From contig NZ_CP024081.1 of the NCBI RefSeq assembly GCF_003033885.1, positions 5,106,497 through 5,170,496 of the forward strand: a stretch of 64,000 bases of DNA. The letters are read 5' to 3'. Origin of the DNA: Pseudomonas rhizophila (lineage in GTDB: Bacteria; Pseudomonadota; Gammaproteobacteria; Pseudomonadales; Pseudomonadaceae). Shown piece after piece: positions 55,094-63,048 of the stretch. The translations under genes and the position numbers were made by a program. The notes under the pieces are model-generated. The model had not been told where the DNA came from and did not search any database. It was given only the letters and a program-made list of their open reading frames with translations. Within the stretch, counting starts at the first letter, position 1; each line of letters begins with the position of its first letter.

Positions 55094-55513
55094 ATGCGTA
55101 TTCCCTTTCGCGTGATCGGCGGCGTTCTGGTCGCCTCCCTGCTGACCCAGATCAGCGCCTGCGGCTCGATCTTCTACCCCGACCGTCGCGGCCAGATCGA
55201 CGGCAAGATCGACCCGGCGATTGCCGCGCTGGACGCCGTCGGCCTGCTGTTCTACATCATCCCCGGCCTGATCGCGTTCGCCGTGGACTTCGCCACCGGG
55301 GCGATTTATTTCGAGCCCGGCAGAAGCGTCCAGATCGAGCCAGAAAAACTCAAGCCGGCGATCAACGCCGACGGCAGCGTCAACAACCAAAAGCTGCAAG
55401 CGATTTTGGAGAGCGAACTGGGCCGCAGTTTCCCCCTGGACGACCCACGTTTGATCCAAAGCAAGGGCAACGCCCAGCAACTGGCCGCCCTCGGGCTTAA
55501 ACCGGCCGCGTGA
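55094..55513 (+). CDS. Small lipoprotein of unknown function
   Basis: A 139-residue protein with a lipoprotein signal (FRVIGGVLVASLLTQISAC), the lipobox ISAC placing the lipidated Cys at about residue 23. A conserved PDRRGQIDGKIDPAIAALDA segment and a hydrophobic stretch (VGLLFYIIPGLIAFAVDFAT) follow, then an acidic/polar C-terminus. I do not recognise a named family. A CAGGAGATT ribosome site precedes the ATG. It lies 28 bases before the cation efflux gene and may be cotranscribed with it. Confidence 0.72.
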   Translation: MRIPFRVIGGVLVASLLTQISACGSIFYPDRRGQIDGKIDPAIAALDAVGLLFYIIPGLIAFAVDFATGAIYFEPGRSVQIEPEKLKPAINADGSVNNQKLQAILESELGRSFPLDDPRLIQSKGNAQQLAALGLKPAA

Positions 55514-55541
55514 TGGGCGCTATTGAAGGAACGACCGCGCC

Positions 55542-56435
55542 ATGACCACCAGCACCGAACATGCCCGTCTGCTGCGTCTGGCCACCCGTGCTTCGGTGGC
55601 CGTGGCGCTTATTCTGGTCGTTGCCAAGGCACTGGCCTGGTGGCTGAGCGGCTCGGTGAGCATGCTCGCCGGCCTGACCGACTCGGCGCTGGACGGCGTC
55701 ACGTCGCTGCTCAACCTGCTGGCGGTGCATTACGCATTGCGCCCCGCCGACGAGGACCATCGTTACGGCCACGGCAAAGCTGAGTCCCTGGCCGGCATGG
55801 CCCAGGCATTGTTCATCGGCGGCAGTGCGGTGTTGATTGCGCTACAGGCGTTTGAGCGTCTGAAAAACCCGGTCCCGGTGGAAGCGGCCTGGCTCAGTGT
55901 CGGCGTGATCGTATTCTCCCTGGGGCTGACCCTGGCCTTGTTGGCGCTGCAACATCGGGTCGTCCGCGCCACCGGCTCCAACGCCGTGCGCGCTGACTCG
56001 CTGCACTATCGCTCGGATCTGTTGCTCAACGGCAGCATCCTGGTCGCCCTGGTGCTGGCCGGGTTGGGCTGGCATCAACTGGATGCCTGGTTCGGCCTGG
56101 GCATCGCCGTCTACATCCTGTGGAGCGCGATCCAGATCGCTCGGGAAAGCTTCGCGGTATTGATGGATGAGGAACTGCCGCCCGACGTCAGCCAGCGCAT
56201 GCTGGAACTGGCCTGCGCGGTGCCCGGGGTACTGGGTGCCCACGATCTGCGCACGCGGATCTCAGGTAACCATTGGTTCGTGCAACTGCATCTGGAACTG
56301 CCGGGAGAACTGACCCTGTCCGTAGCCCACGGCATCAGCGACCAGGCCGCCGATGCCATACACCGCGCCTATCCGAAGGCGGAAGTGTTGGTGCATGCCG
56401 ATCCGTCGGAAGTGGTGAAGCGCACCAGCGCCTGA
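55542..56435 (+). CDS. Cation diffusion facilitator, FieF-like
   Basis: A 297-residue inner-membrane efflux protein for Zn2+, Fe2+ or similar metals. Six transmembrane segments and a C-terminal cytoplasmic ferredoxin-like domain are evident. Metal-site residues are kept: DSALD in TM2 and HYRSD in TM5, matching the Asp-Asp and His-Asp set of FieF. The interhelical HRYGHGKAESLAGM motif is also diagnostic. A CDF protein of this length without a His-rich loop is typical of the FieF branch. A REPIN follows. Confidence 0.9.
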   Translation: MTTSTEHARLLRLATRASVAVALILVVAKALAWWLSGSVSMLAGLTDSALDGVTSLLNLLAVHYALRPADEDHRYGHGKAESLAGMAQALFIGGSAVLIALQAFERLKNPVPVEAAWLSVGVIVFSLGLTLALLALQHRVVRATGSNAVRADSLHYRSDLLLNGSILVALVLAGLGWHQLDAWFGLGIAVYILWSAIQIARESFAVLMDEELPPDVSQRMLELACAVPGVLGAHDLRTRISGNHWFVQLHLELPGELTLSVAHGISDQAADAIHRAYPKAEVLVHADPSEVVKRTSA

Positions 56436-56453
56436 CGCCGAACACAGAACCCC

Positions 56454-56546
56454 GTGGCGAGGGAGCTTGCTCCCGCTGGCCTGCGCAGCAGGCCCAATAT
56501 TTTACGGTCGCTGCGCAACCGAGCGGGAGCAAGCTCCCTCGCCACA
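56454..56546. repeat. REPIN of the GAGGGAGCTTGCTCCC type
   Basis: GTGGCGAGGGAGCTTGCTCC, spacer of about 50 bases with its own CTGCGCAGCAG palindrome, then the inverse arm. Contains the 16-mer GAGGGAGCTTGCTCCC described for one REP group of P. fluorescens. Confidence 0.85.
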
Positions 56547-56570
56547 GGGGAGTGTTTTTCTTTCGAGTGA

Positions 56571-57551
56571 TCAGTACGTCACCTGATACCCACGACTGCT
56601 CAAGCAACTCCCTTGGGCCTGACGATAGGTCTGTACCACTTGCGGCGCGGGCGGGTAGGTGTAGTTGCGCGGATCGAAACCGCTCTGCTGCACCGCCCAG
56701 CGATAGCATTCGTAGCCATCCTGATTGACCTGCTCGGGAGACTGGCCGTTGGCTGGATAAGCCACCACATCGTAGCTGTTGCCTTGGGGCTGGGGCTGCG
56801 GGTTGCTCACCGGCGCGTCAACGACGACGTAGTCCCGGGTGTTGGCTTCGTAGATGTAATAGGCACCGGCGGCGAGGAAAAACAGCGAGCCGCCGATCCA
56901 GACTTCCCGGGCATAATCGGGCAGATAACGGGTACGGATTCCGCGCGGCGGCTCAACCACGATATAGCGCGGCCCTTGGGGGCGATACCAGTAACCGCCC
57001 GAATAAAAATAGTCATGGCCACGGTAAGGCACGCGGTAGTGACGATCCGGAAAACGATCGATTACATACCCAGGACGATATTGCGGCCCCGGCCCCCAGC
57101 CGTTGCCATGACCGTCCGGCCGACCGGACCAGTGCTGATCAGGGCGAGGGTCATGGCTGGGGCGTGGCCCACCGCTCGGATAACCATCACTGCGGCGCGG
57201 AATATCGCGGTAGTAACCCGGCCTCGGCTCCTGGGTCTGGGTCACGCTGTCGGGGCGGCCCTGGATCGGCAGGCTGTTACCCGGTGGCTGCGGCGGACGA
57301 CCATTGGGGTCTTGCGGCGGGCGGTTGTAGGGCTGGCCGCCTTGAGCGTGAGGCTGGACCTCAAACTGGCGGCTGTTGTCGCCGCGAATGATCTCGTTGC
57401 TCTGTGGCCGGGGTTGGCCTGAATAACCCTGGCCATTGCCACCTCGCCCGTCCGGGCCGCCACGATTTTGCTGATCGTCGGCCACTCCCTGCGCACTGAC
57501 ACTTGCCCACAACAGACCAACACCTGCCAAACGCCAGATGCGCGACTTCAT
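56571..57551 (-). CDS. DUF6515-like exported protein
   Basis: A 326-residue protein with a signal peptide (KSRIWRLAGVGLLWASVSAQG). A long Gly/Pro/Gln/Arg-rich low-complexity region follows (about 27-165). Then comes a compact region with RFPDRHYRVPYRGHDYFYSG, a hydrophobic helix (IGGSLFFLAAGAYYIY) and a C-terminal tail with two cysteines (ECYRW and GSCLSS). It is likely an envelope protein with unknown function. The start at 57551 follows GAGGAATTTC. Confidence 0.7.
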   Translation of the reverse strand: MKSRIWRLAGVGLLWASVSAQGVADDQQNRGGPDGRGGNGQGYSGQPRPQSNEIIRGDNSRQFEVQPHAQGGQPYNRPPQDPNGRPPQPPGNSLPIQGRPDSVTQTQEPRPGYYRDIPRRSDGYPSGGPRPSHDPRPDQHWSGRPDGHGNGWGPGPQYRPGYVIDRFPDRHYRVPYRGHDYFYSGGYWYRPQGPRYIVVEPPRGIRTRYLPDYAREVWIGGSLFFLAAGAYYIYEANTRDYVVVDAPVSNPQPQPQGNSYDVVAYPANGQSPEQVNQDGYECYRWAVQQSGFDPRNYTYPPAPQVVQTYRQAQGSCLSSRGYQVTY

Positions 57552-57651
57552 GAAATTCCTCACAACGGTTCAGGGCCTGATGAATGAGACTGGAAAAGCC
57601 TAGGCCGGTTCTGCGACAGGTTATCAGTCGCCGCCATTATTTCGCAGGCAT

Positions 57652-57677
57652 AAAAAAGGGAGGCCCGTCGGCCTCCC
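57652..57677 (-). terminator. Strong minus-strand terminator without an obvious upstream gene
   Basis: On the minus strand GGGAGGCC pairs with GGCCTCCC over a four-base loop and is followed by TTTTTT. It lies upstream of the DUF6515-like gene, so it must end a transcript coming from 57678-57966, where no clear gene is seen. Confidence 0.75.
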
Positions 57678-57932
57678 CTTGAGAACTTCGTCCGTGCGCG
57701 ACGCTTTTGACGTCGGCTCACCTCACGCCGTCTTCTGGACAGTGTGCAGCTCGGGGGTCTGCCAGACACCGGTGGGTGCTGCGACCGCGGCCGGCCGGAT
57801 TAGGCGGGCCGCACTGGACTGTTTGTCCGAGCAGTGATCTTGGTGATAAGAATAGGCTCGGAGCACCGACGAATGATTGCGAAGATTGCGTAAATAAACA
57901 TCACTTGCGCAATTTTTTACCTGCGATAGATA
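57652..57932 (-). ncRNA. Candidate small transcript or leader in the gap before the Lrp-type gene
   Basis: This 415-base gap (57552-57966) has no recognised coding gene. A minus-strand promoter is plausible: TTGTCT at 57950-57955 and TAGATA (TATCTA on the minus strand) at 57927-57932, spaced 17. The strong terminator lies about 250-280 bases on. One frame reads open to a TGA at about 57723 and has a GC-rich third position only in its second half. It might be a short protein remnant or a small RNA under the divergent Lrp-type regulator. I cannot decide which. Confidence 0.3.
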
Positions 57933-57966
57933 ATATCCAGCAATTATCCAGACAAAGGCCCGACCA

Positions 57967-58446
57967 ATGAGCAAACTCGACCGTTACGACCTGAGCATTC
58001 TGGCGGAATTGCAGCGCGACGCGCGCATCTCCAATCAGGAGCTGGCCGAACGCATCGGCCTGTCGCCGTCCCCCTGCTCGCGGCGGGTCAAGCAATTGGA
58101 AGACGACGGCTACATTACCCGTCAGGTCGCCCTGCTCGACCGCAAAATGCTCGGCCTGAGCCTGACGGCCTACGTGCTCATCGGCATGGACCGCCACACC
58201 CCTGAACGTTTCGAGAACTTCGAAGCCGCCATCCGCAATTTGCCCCAGGTGTTGGAATGCAGCCTGGTGACCGGCATGGATGCGGATTACCAGCTCAAGG
58301 TCGTGGTGCCGGACATGGACCATTATCAGAAACTGCTGCTGGGGCATCTGACCCGGATTGACGGGGTCACCAGTGTGCGGTCCAGCTTCGTGTTGAACCA
58401 GGTGCTCAACAGCACCGAACTGCCGCTGACTCATCTGCGCGCCTGA
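57967..58446 (+). CDS. Lrp/AsnC-family regulator
   Basis: A 159-residue regulator with helix-turn-helix (KLDRYDLSILAELQRDARIS, then LAERIGLSPSPCSRRVKQLE) and RAM effector domain (QVLECSLVTGMDADYQLKVV, then LLGHLTRIDGVTSVRSSF). The plus-strand promoter is likely TTGCGC at 57905-57910 with GATAAT at 57929-57934, overlapping the minus-strand promoter of the possible small transcript. The target is unknown. Confidence 0.88.
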   Translation: MSKLDRYDLSILAELQRDARISNQELAERIGLSPSPCSRRVKQLEDDGYITRQVALLDRKMLGLSLTAYVLIGMDRHTPERFENFEAAIRNLPQVLECSLVTGMDADYQLKVVVPDMDHYQKLLLGHLTRIDGVTSVRSSFVLNQVLNSTELPLTHLRA

Positions 58447-58539
58447 CGACAAACGAGCGCCGCTTCACAGCCGCTCACCGACGTACGCGCGCATCGGCCA
58501 GCCCCCGAACCCAAACCACACTCGCCTTGAAGCCACGAA

Positions 58540-59451
58540 TCAGCCTTTGAATTCCCGCGAGGCGTATTCGGCGAGCTTGCCCTGGATAAAGTCCAGAAAG
58601 CACTGGATCCTCAGGGCCAGTTGGGAGTTGCGGTAATACACCGCGTTGATCGGTTGGCGATATCCGCTGTTGGCATCGGCCAGCAGCACCTTGAGCCGGC
58701 CGGCACGGATGTCTTCACGGGTCATGAAGTCCGACAGGCACGCTATGCCCTGCCCTTGCAGCGCCAAGTGACGCACGGTTTCGCCACTGGACGCGCTGAT
58801 GGCAGGCTGGATCGGCCAACGATCACCGTGCTCGTGACGCAGCGGCCACTGATTGAGGCCCTCATTCTGGGCAAACCCCAACAGTGCATGCCGGGCCAGT
58901 TCGGCGACAGTGGCAGGTGTACCGTGCTGCTTCAGATAGGCCGGGCTGGCCAGGATATGCAGCGGACTGCACCCCAGGGATCGGGCATGTAGCGTCGAGT
59001 CGCTGAGGGTGCCGATGCGGATCGCTATGTCGGTACTTTGCTCGAGCAAATCGATGATCAGGTCGTTGCTGTTGAGTTCGAGCTGGATATCCGGGTAGAG
59101 CCCGCGGAACTCTTCGATATGCGGCACGATAGCGTGCAACATGAAAGGCGAAGCCGCATTGATCCGCAACCGCCCCGCAGGGTTTTTCTGGCGAGACGAC
59201 AGGCGCTCCTCCAGCTCATCCATCTGGTCGAGAATGCCCTTGGCCTGCTCGAAGAAATACTTGCCCTCTTCGGTCAGGTCCATGCGCCGCGTGGTGCGGT
59301 TGATCAGCGTGGTATCGAGCTTGGCTTCCAGGCGCGACAAGGTACGACTGACCGCAGACGGCGTCTGCCCGACCTGCTCGGCGGCGGCGGATATCGACCC
59401 GCACTCGATCACGCAGACGAAAATCTGCAATTCGTCGGATCTGGCTTTCAC
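58540..59451 (-). CDS. LysR-family regulator next to mdaB
   Basis: A 303-residue LTTR of the CrgA-like group. Helix-turn-helix at about 1-60 (LQIFVCVIECGSISAAAEQV, then TPSAVSRTLSRLEAKLDTTL), then a substrate-binding domain. The start is a GTG at 59451, set by an AGGGGG ribosome site; the longer in-frame form has none. It is 109 bases downstream of mdaB on the same strand, with a lone REP arm between, so regulation of mdaB is plausible. Confidence 0.87.
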   Translation of the reverse strand: MKARSDELQIFVCVIECGSISAAAEQVGQTPSAVSRTLSRLEAKLDTTLINRTTRRMDLTEEGKYFFEQAKGILDQMDELEERLSSRQKNPAGRLRINAASPFMLHAIVPHIEEFRGLYPDIQLELNSNDLIIDLLEQSTDIAIRIGTLSDSTLHARSLGCSPLHILASPAYLKQHGTPATVAELARHALLGFAQNEGLNQWPLRHEHGDRWPIQPAISASSGETVRHLALQGQGIACLSDFMTREDIRAGRLKVLLADANSGYRQPINAVYYRNSQLALRIQCFLDFIQGKLAEYASREFKG

Positions 59452-59477
59452 GTATCCCCCTGTCGACTGCGCTCTCT

Positions 59478-59503
59478 TGTGGCGAGGGAATCTATCCCCG
59501 CCG
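59478..59503. repeat. Single REP arm
   Basis: TGTGGCGAGGGAATCTATCC is one unpaired arm of the GTGGCGAGGGG type, between the LysR gene and mdaB. Confidence 0.6.
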
Positions 59504-59560
59504 GGCCGCAAAGCGGACCCGAGCCCCAGGATAGTATCGGGATACGTGACAAAAGAAAGG

Positions 59561-60151
59561 TCACGCCTTCAGGCCGAACACCTCAATCAAGTGCTGCTCA
59601 TAACGCGCCACATCGGCCTCGATATTCGGGCGTTTCATCACGTCCACAGACAGGAAGGTTGGCAATCCGCTCATGCCCAGGAACTGGTTGGCCTTGTGGA
59701 ACGGGAAGTACACAGCGTCCACACCCTTGGCTTCAAAGAAGTCGGTCGGGTCATCGAAGGCTTGCTGCGGGGCGTTCCAGGTCAGCGACAACATGTATTG
59801 CTTGCCCTGTAACAAACCACCGCTGCCGTATTTCTGCGAAGCATCGGAGCGGGTGCGACCGTCGCTGGCGTAGAGGCTGCCATGGCCTTCGGTGAAGACC
59901 TCATCGACGTATTTCTTGACGGTCCACGGTGCGCCCATCCACCAGCCTGGCATCTGGTAAATGATCACGTCGGCCCAGAGGAACTTGGCGACTTCTTCCT
60001 TGATGTCGTAACCACCGTCGATGAACGTGGTTTTCACATCGAACCCGCCACGGTCCAACACGCTGACCGCCGCATCATGGAGAGTGGCGTTATAGCGACC
60101 GTCGGAGTGAGCGAATTGTTTACCACCGTTGAGCAGCAGGACTTTTTTCAT
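59561..60151 (-). CDS. mdaB: NADPH quinone reductase MdaB
   Basis: A 196-residue flavodoxin-like oxidoreductase that reduces quinones by two electrons. It begins KKVLLLNGGKQFAHSDGRYN, followed by WADVIIYQMPGWWMGAPWTVKKYVDEV-type sequence at about residues 58-85 and SLTWNAPQQAFDD, which are MdaB signatures. The start at 60151 follows GAGGCTCTCC. The divergent gene encodes a small ABM-domain monooxygenase; in E. coli mdaB is next to the quinol monooxygenase gene ygiN, so a quinone redox partnership is likely. Confidence 0.9.
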   Translation of the reverse strand: MKKVLLLNGGKQFAHSDGRYNATLHDAAVSVLDRGGFDVKTTFIDGGYDIKEEVAKFLWADVIIYQMPGWWMGAPWTVKKYVDEVFTEGHGSLYASDGRTRSDASQKYGSGGLLQGKQYMLSLTWNAPQQAFDDPTDFFEAKGVDAVYFPFHKANQFLGMSGLPTFLSVDVMKRPNIEADVARYEQHLIEVFGLKA

Positions 60152-60347
60152 GGAGAGCCTCATCGGATTCCAGGGGACACGGTTGAACGGTCACCCAATG
60201 GAAAGATTGAAAATGATGGCGGCAGAGTACCGATGAGCTTGCGGCGGAGTAAGCGCTGCAACGGCAAAACTGATTTGACCTATACGCACGAATAGGCAGC
60301 CAATTCTTGCCGTAGCATTCGCATACTTTTATTCAGGAGCCACTCCG

Positions 60348-60662
60348 ATGAGCGAATTGCACGGTTTCATTTTGCACGCCAAGACCCGTCCGGAAAAAGC
60401 CGAAGCCTTCGAAACGCTGTTTCGTGCCTACGTGGAGCCGAGCCGTGCCGAACCCGGTTGCATCGAGTATCACATGCTGCGAGACCGGCAAGACCCGACC
60501 CTGTTTATCTTCTATGAGATCTGGCAATCCCAGGCTCATCTGGACGTGCATTCGAACCTGCCGCACATGAAGCAGTTTTTCGAACAGCGCATGGAGTACC
60601 TGGAGCGCGATTTCGAGATCCGCCGCGTCGACATGCTCAGCCCGTCCTCGGCTAGCCGCTGA
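60348..60662 (+). CDS. ABM-domain monooxygenase (YgiN-like quinol monooxygenase)
   Basis: A 104-residue dimeric alpha+beta protein of the antibiotic biosynthesis monooxygenase family. Recognisable features are FILHAKTRPEKAEAFETLFR, the SRAEPGCIEYHMLRD strand, and FIFYEIWQSQAHLDVHSNLPH, close to YgiN. YgiN-type members oxidise quinols without a cofactor. The ATG follows AGGAGCC. It is divergent from mdaB, and its end overlaps the convergent TauE/SafE gene by 11 bases. Confidence 0.85.
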   Translation: MSELHGFILHAKTRPEKAEAFETLFRAYVEPSRAEPGCIEYHMLRDRQDPTLFIFYEIWQSQAHLDVHSNLPHMKQFFEQRMEYLERDFEIRRVDMLSPSSASR

Positions 60663-61416
60663 TCAGCAAATGGCCGCCGAGCACAGCGAGGCCAATGAAA
60701 AACACCCGCCTGAACAGCACGGCGCTGATGCGCTGACGCAGCCATTGCCCCAGCCACATCCCCAGCAGCGCCGGCGCCAGGGCCAGCACCGAAGCACTTA
60801 ATTCGCCACCGCCCAAGGCGCCGCGCCACAGCAGGCCGGCCGCCAGGGCCAGTGTCGAAACCGTGAATGACAACCCCAACGCCTGCACCAGTTCGTCCTT
60901 GCTCAAGCCCAACGCTTGCAGGTACGGCACCGCCGGGATGACGAACACACCCGTCGCACAAGTGATGAGGCCAGTGAGCAGACCGCACAACGGCGCTGCC
61001 CACGGCTCAACACTGGCAGCGACCCGCAATGTCGGCAGCAACAGCCCGCTCAGCGCGTACAGCAATAACGCGCCACCCAATGCTCGCACCGCCCAAGGTC
61101 CCCCCACCGTATCGAACCACAACGTGCCCAGAGCGGTGCCGATGCAAATCGCCAGCAACAGTGGCCACAAGCGCCTGATCAGGGTTTGCAGATGACCGCC
61201 AAAGGTCAGTTGCCAGATATTGGTCAGCGTGGCCGGGATGACGAGCAACGCCGCAGCCTGTGTCGGAGCCATAGCCAGGCCGAGCAGGCCCATGGAAATG
61301 GTCGGCAGGCCGAGGCCGATCACACCCTTGATGGTGCCGGCCAGCAGGAAAGTGCCTATGACCAGCAAAGAAAGGGCAGGGCCAAGATTTTGATAGAAAG
61401 CCATGAGTGTGTTCAT
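60652..61416 (-). CDS. Sulfite exporter TauE/SafE-family permease
   Basis: A 254-residue membrane protein with about eight hydrophobic segments. LLVIGTFLLAGTIKGVIGLGLP at the N-terminus is the first TauE repeat, and the second repeat is CGLLTGLITCATGVFVIPAVPYLQALG. The family transports sulfur-containing anions, but the substrate here is open. The start at 61416 (MNTLMAFYQ) is chosen by family fit; ATG 61404 is also possible. A REPIN and a divergent LysR gene lie upstream. Confidence 0.85.
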   Translation of the reverse strand: MNTLMAFYQNLGPALSLLVIGTFLLAGTIKGVIGLGLPTISMGLLGLAMAPTQAAALLVIPATLTNIWQLTFGGHLQTLIRRLWPLLLAICIGTALGTLWFDTVGGPWAVRALGGALLLYALSGLLLPTLRVAASVEPWAAPLCGLLTGLITCATGVFVIPAVPYLQALGLSKDELVQALGLSFTVSTLALAAGLLWRGALGGGELSASVLALAPALLGMWLGQWLRQRISAVLFRRVFFIGLAVLGGHLLISG

Positions 61417-61518
61417 GGGGCTATCGTGGGCCCTGGCGGTCGGGTTTTGAATCTGCCATATACTGAGATAGCCTCTGGCCGAGCAAGAGGCTGAAGAATT
61501 TGCTGAGGCTGTAGACGC

Positions 61519-61589
61519 CATCGCGAGCAGGCTCGCTCCCACCTTGGATCCTGCATTGTTCTCGTGGGAGCGAGCCTGCTCGCGATGAC
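61519..61589. repeat. REPIN between TauE/SafE and LysR genes
   Basis: CATCGCGAGCAGGCTCGCTC, spacer of about 22 bases, then GGAGCGAGCCTGCTCGCGAT. It lies in a divergent intergenic region, where it could interfere with promoters. Confidence 0.85.
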
Positions 61590-61633
61590 AATGTTCCAGA
61601 CACCCCAGAACCCGGCACAGGATCACATCCCCC

Positions 61634-62518
61634 ATGCACTTCGACCTCACCGACCTGCGCCTCTACCTGCACATCCTCGACACCGGCAACATCACTGCCG
61701 GCGCTGCCCGCAGCCATCTGTCCCTGGCAGCGGCCAGTGCCCGGGTCCGGGCCATGGAGGCCTCCCTGGGGATTGAATTGCTCGAACGCGGGCGGCGCGG
61801 TGTAACACCCACATCGGCCGGCCAGGCACTGGCGCAACATGCCCGGGTGTTGCTGCAACATGCCGAACACCTGCAACAGGACCTCGGCGAATACGCCCGC
61901 GGCGTCAAAGGCCGGGTGCGGTTGTTGTGCAACACCAGCGCCATGACCGAATACCTGCCGGAATTGCTGGCCGACTTTCTCAAGGCCCATTCCAACCTCG
62001 ACATCGATCTGCAGGAATTGCCCAGTTCACGGATCACCCATGCGCTGCGTCAGGGTGCGGCGGACCTGGGTATCATCTCCGACGCGGTGGACACCGCCGG
62101 CCTTGAAACCCGCCCCTTTCGCGATGATCCGCTGGTATTGATCCTGCCCTCGGAACATCCCCTGGCTGACGGTCGTCCGCTGAACTTCAATGAGACCCTC
62201 GGCCATGATTATGTAGGCCTGAACGCTTCCAGTGCGCTGGCGATTTACCTCGAAGAACAGGCGCTGCACACCGGACGACGCATGCACATTCGCATTCGCG
62301 CCGACGGTTTTGATGGCGTGATTCGCATGGTCGCTCATGGTGCGGGCATTGCCATCGTGCCAAAGGCCGCGATCGCGCGGCGCCCGCCCGAACCTTCCTG
62401 GCAATGGGTCTCGCTGCAAGAGGCCTGGGCTCAACGCTCACTGCGGCTGTGCGCCCGCCGCTTCGACAACTTGCCCGCCTACGCCAAAGCCCTTGCCACG
62501 CACCTGACCGCTCGCTGA
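61634..62518 (+). CDS. LysR-family regulator divergent from TauE/SafE
   Basis: A 294-residue LTTR. Helix-turn-helix at about 1-60 (LTDLRLYLHILDTGNITAGA, LSLAAASARVRAMEASLGIE), then the effector domain (GRVRLLCNTSAMTEYLPELL, GAADLGIISDAVDTAGLETR). The divergent placement suggests it controls the TauE/SafE permease. Effector unknown. Confidence 0.87.
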   Translation: MHFDLTDLRLYLHILDTGNITAGAARSHLSLAAASARVRAMEASLGIELLERGRRGVTPTSAGQALAQHARVLLQHAEHLQQDLGEYARGVKGRVRLLCNTSAMTEYLPELLADFLKAHSNLDIDLQELPSSRITHALRQGAADLGIISDAVDTAGLETRPFRDDPLVLILPSEHPLADGRPLNFNETLGHDYVGLNASSALAIYLEEQALHTGRRMHIRIRADGFDGVIRMVAHGAGIAIVPKAAIARRPPEPSWQWVSLQEAWAQRSLRLCARRFDNLPAYAKALATHLTAR

Positions 62519-62615
62519 TGCGCGCTTCTGGATAGGCCGGTGTCGAGCACAGGCATCTGCCCGATCATGTCGCGCGTTAGGGTGCCTGCTCTCTTCTGTC
62601 CCTTTCGGAGTTCAC

Positions 62616-62960
62616 ATGACCGCCCCCATCACCGTCCTGCGCGATACCCATCCGCTGCCCGTACTCGATGCCTGCAAATGGGAAAAACTCGAAGGCGATC
62701 CGCACACCGTCAACCTCAACGCCTACACCAGCGAAGACGGCAGCAAGATCATGGGCACCTGGATCTGTACACCGGGCAAGTGGCGCGTCGACTATGTGAA
62801 GTGGGAGTACTGCCATTTCCAGGAAGGCTACTGCATCATCACCCCCGATGGCATGGAGCCGATCCATCTGCGGGCCGGTGACATCTTCGTCATTGAGCCT
62901 GGCATGAAAGGCACGTGGGAAGTGGTCGAGACCGTGCGTAAATACTTCGTCTTTGCCTGA
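62616..62960 (+). CDS. Cupin-domain protein (DUF861-like)
   Basis: A 114-residue single cupin of the Cupin_3/DUF861 type: MGTWICTPGKWRVDYVKWEY, CHFQEGYCIITPDG and IHLRAGDIFVIEPGMKGTWE, with the GTWEV turn characteristic of this group. Members include ureidoglycine-related proteins, but most are uncharacterised. It lies 97 bases after the LysR gene and ends at a shared terminator. Confidence 0.8.
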   Translation: MTAPITVLRDTHPLPVLDACKWEKLEGDPHTVNLNAYTSEDGSKIMGTWICTPGKWRVDYVKWEYCHFQEGYCIITPDGMEPIHLRAGDIFVIEPGMKGTWEVVETVRKYFVFA

Positions 62961-62964
62961 AACA

Positions 62965-62998
62965 AAAAACCGAGAGACCACCCGACATGGTCTCTCGG
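62965..62998. terminator. Terminator between the cupin gene and mmsB
   Basis: CCGAGAGACCA pairs with TGGTCTCTCGG over a seven-base loop. On the minus strand a T run follows, ending the mmsA-mmsB transcript. On the plus strand A-rich sequence flanks it, so it may also serve the cupin gene. Confidence 0.8.
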
Positions 62999-63048
62999 AA
63001 AACAGCTTTCCAAATTGCACAGGCTCTGTGGCGTCGGTGCCCCAGCTC

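Noticed and set aside
57723..57974. An 83-codon minus-strand frame before the Lrp-type gene
   Set aside because: No ribosome site or good start, overlap with the regulator start, and irregular codon use; kept only as part of the small-transcript finding.
2841..61589. Repeated palindromes as a CRISPR array
   Set aside because: They are scattered paired inverted repeats with no regular direct-repeat and spacer layout and no cas genes; REPINs explain them.
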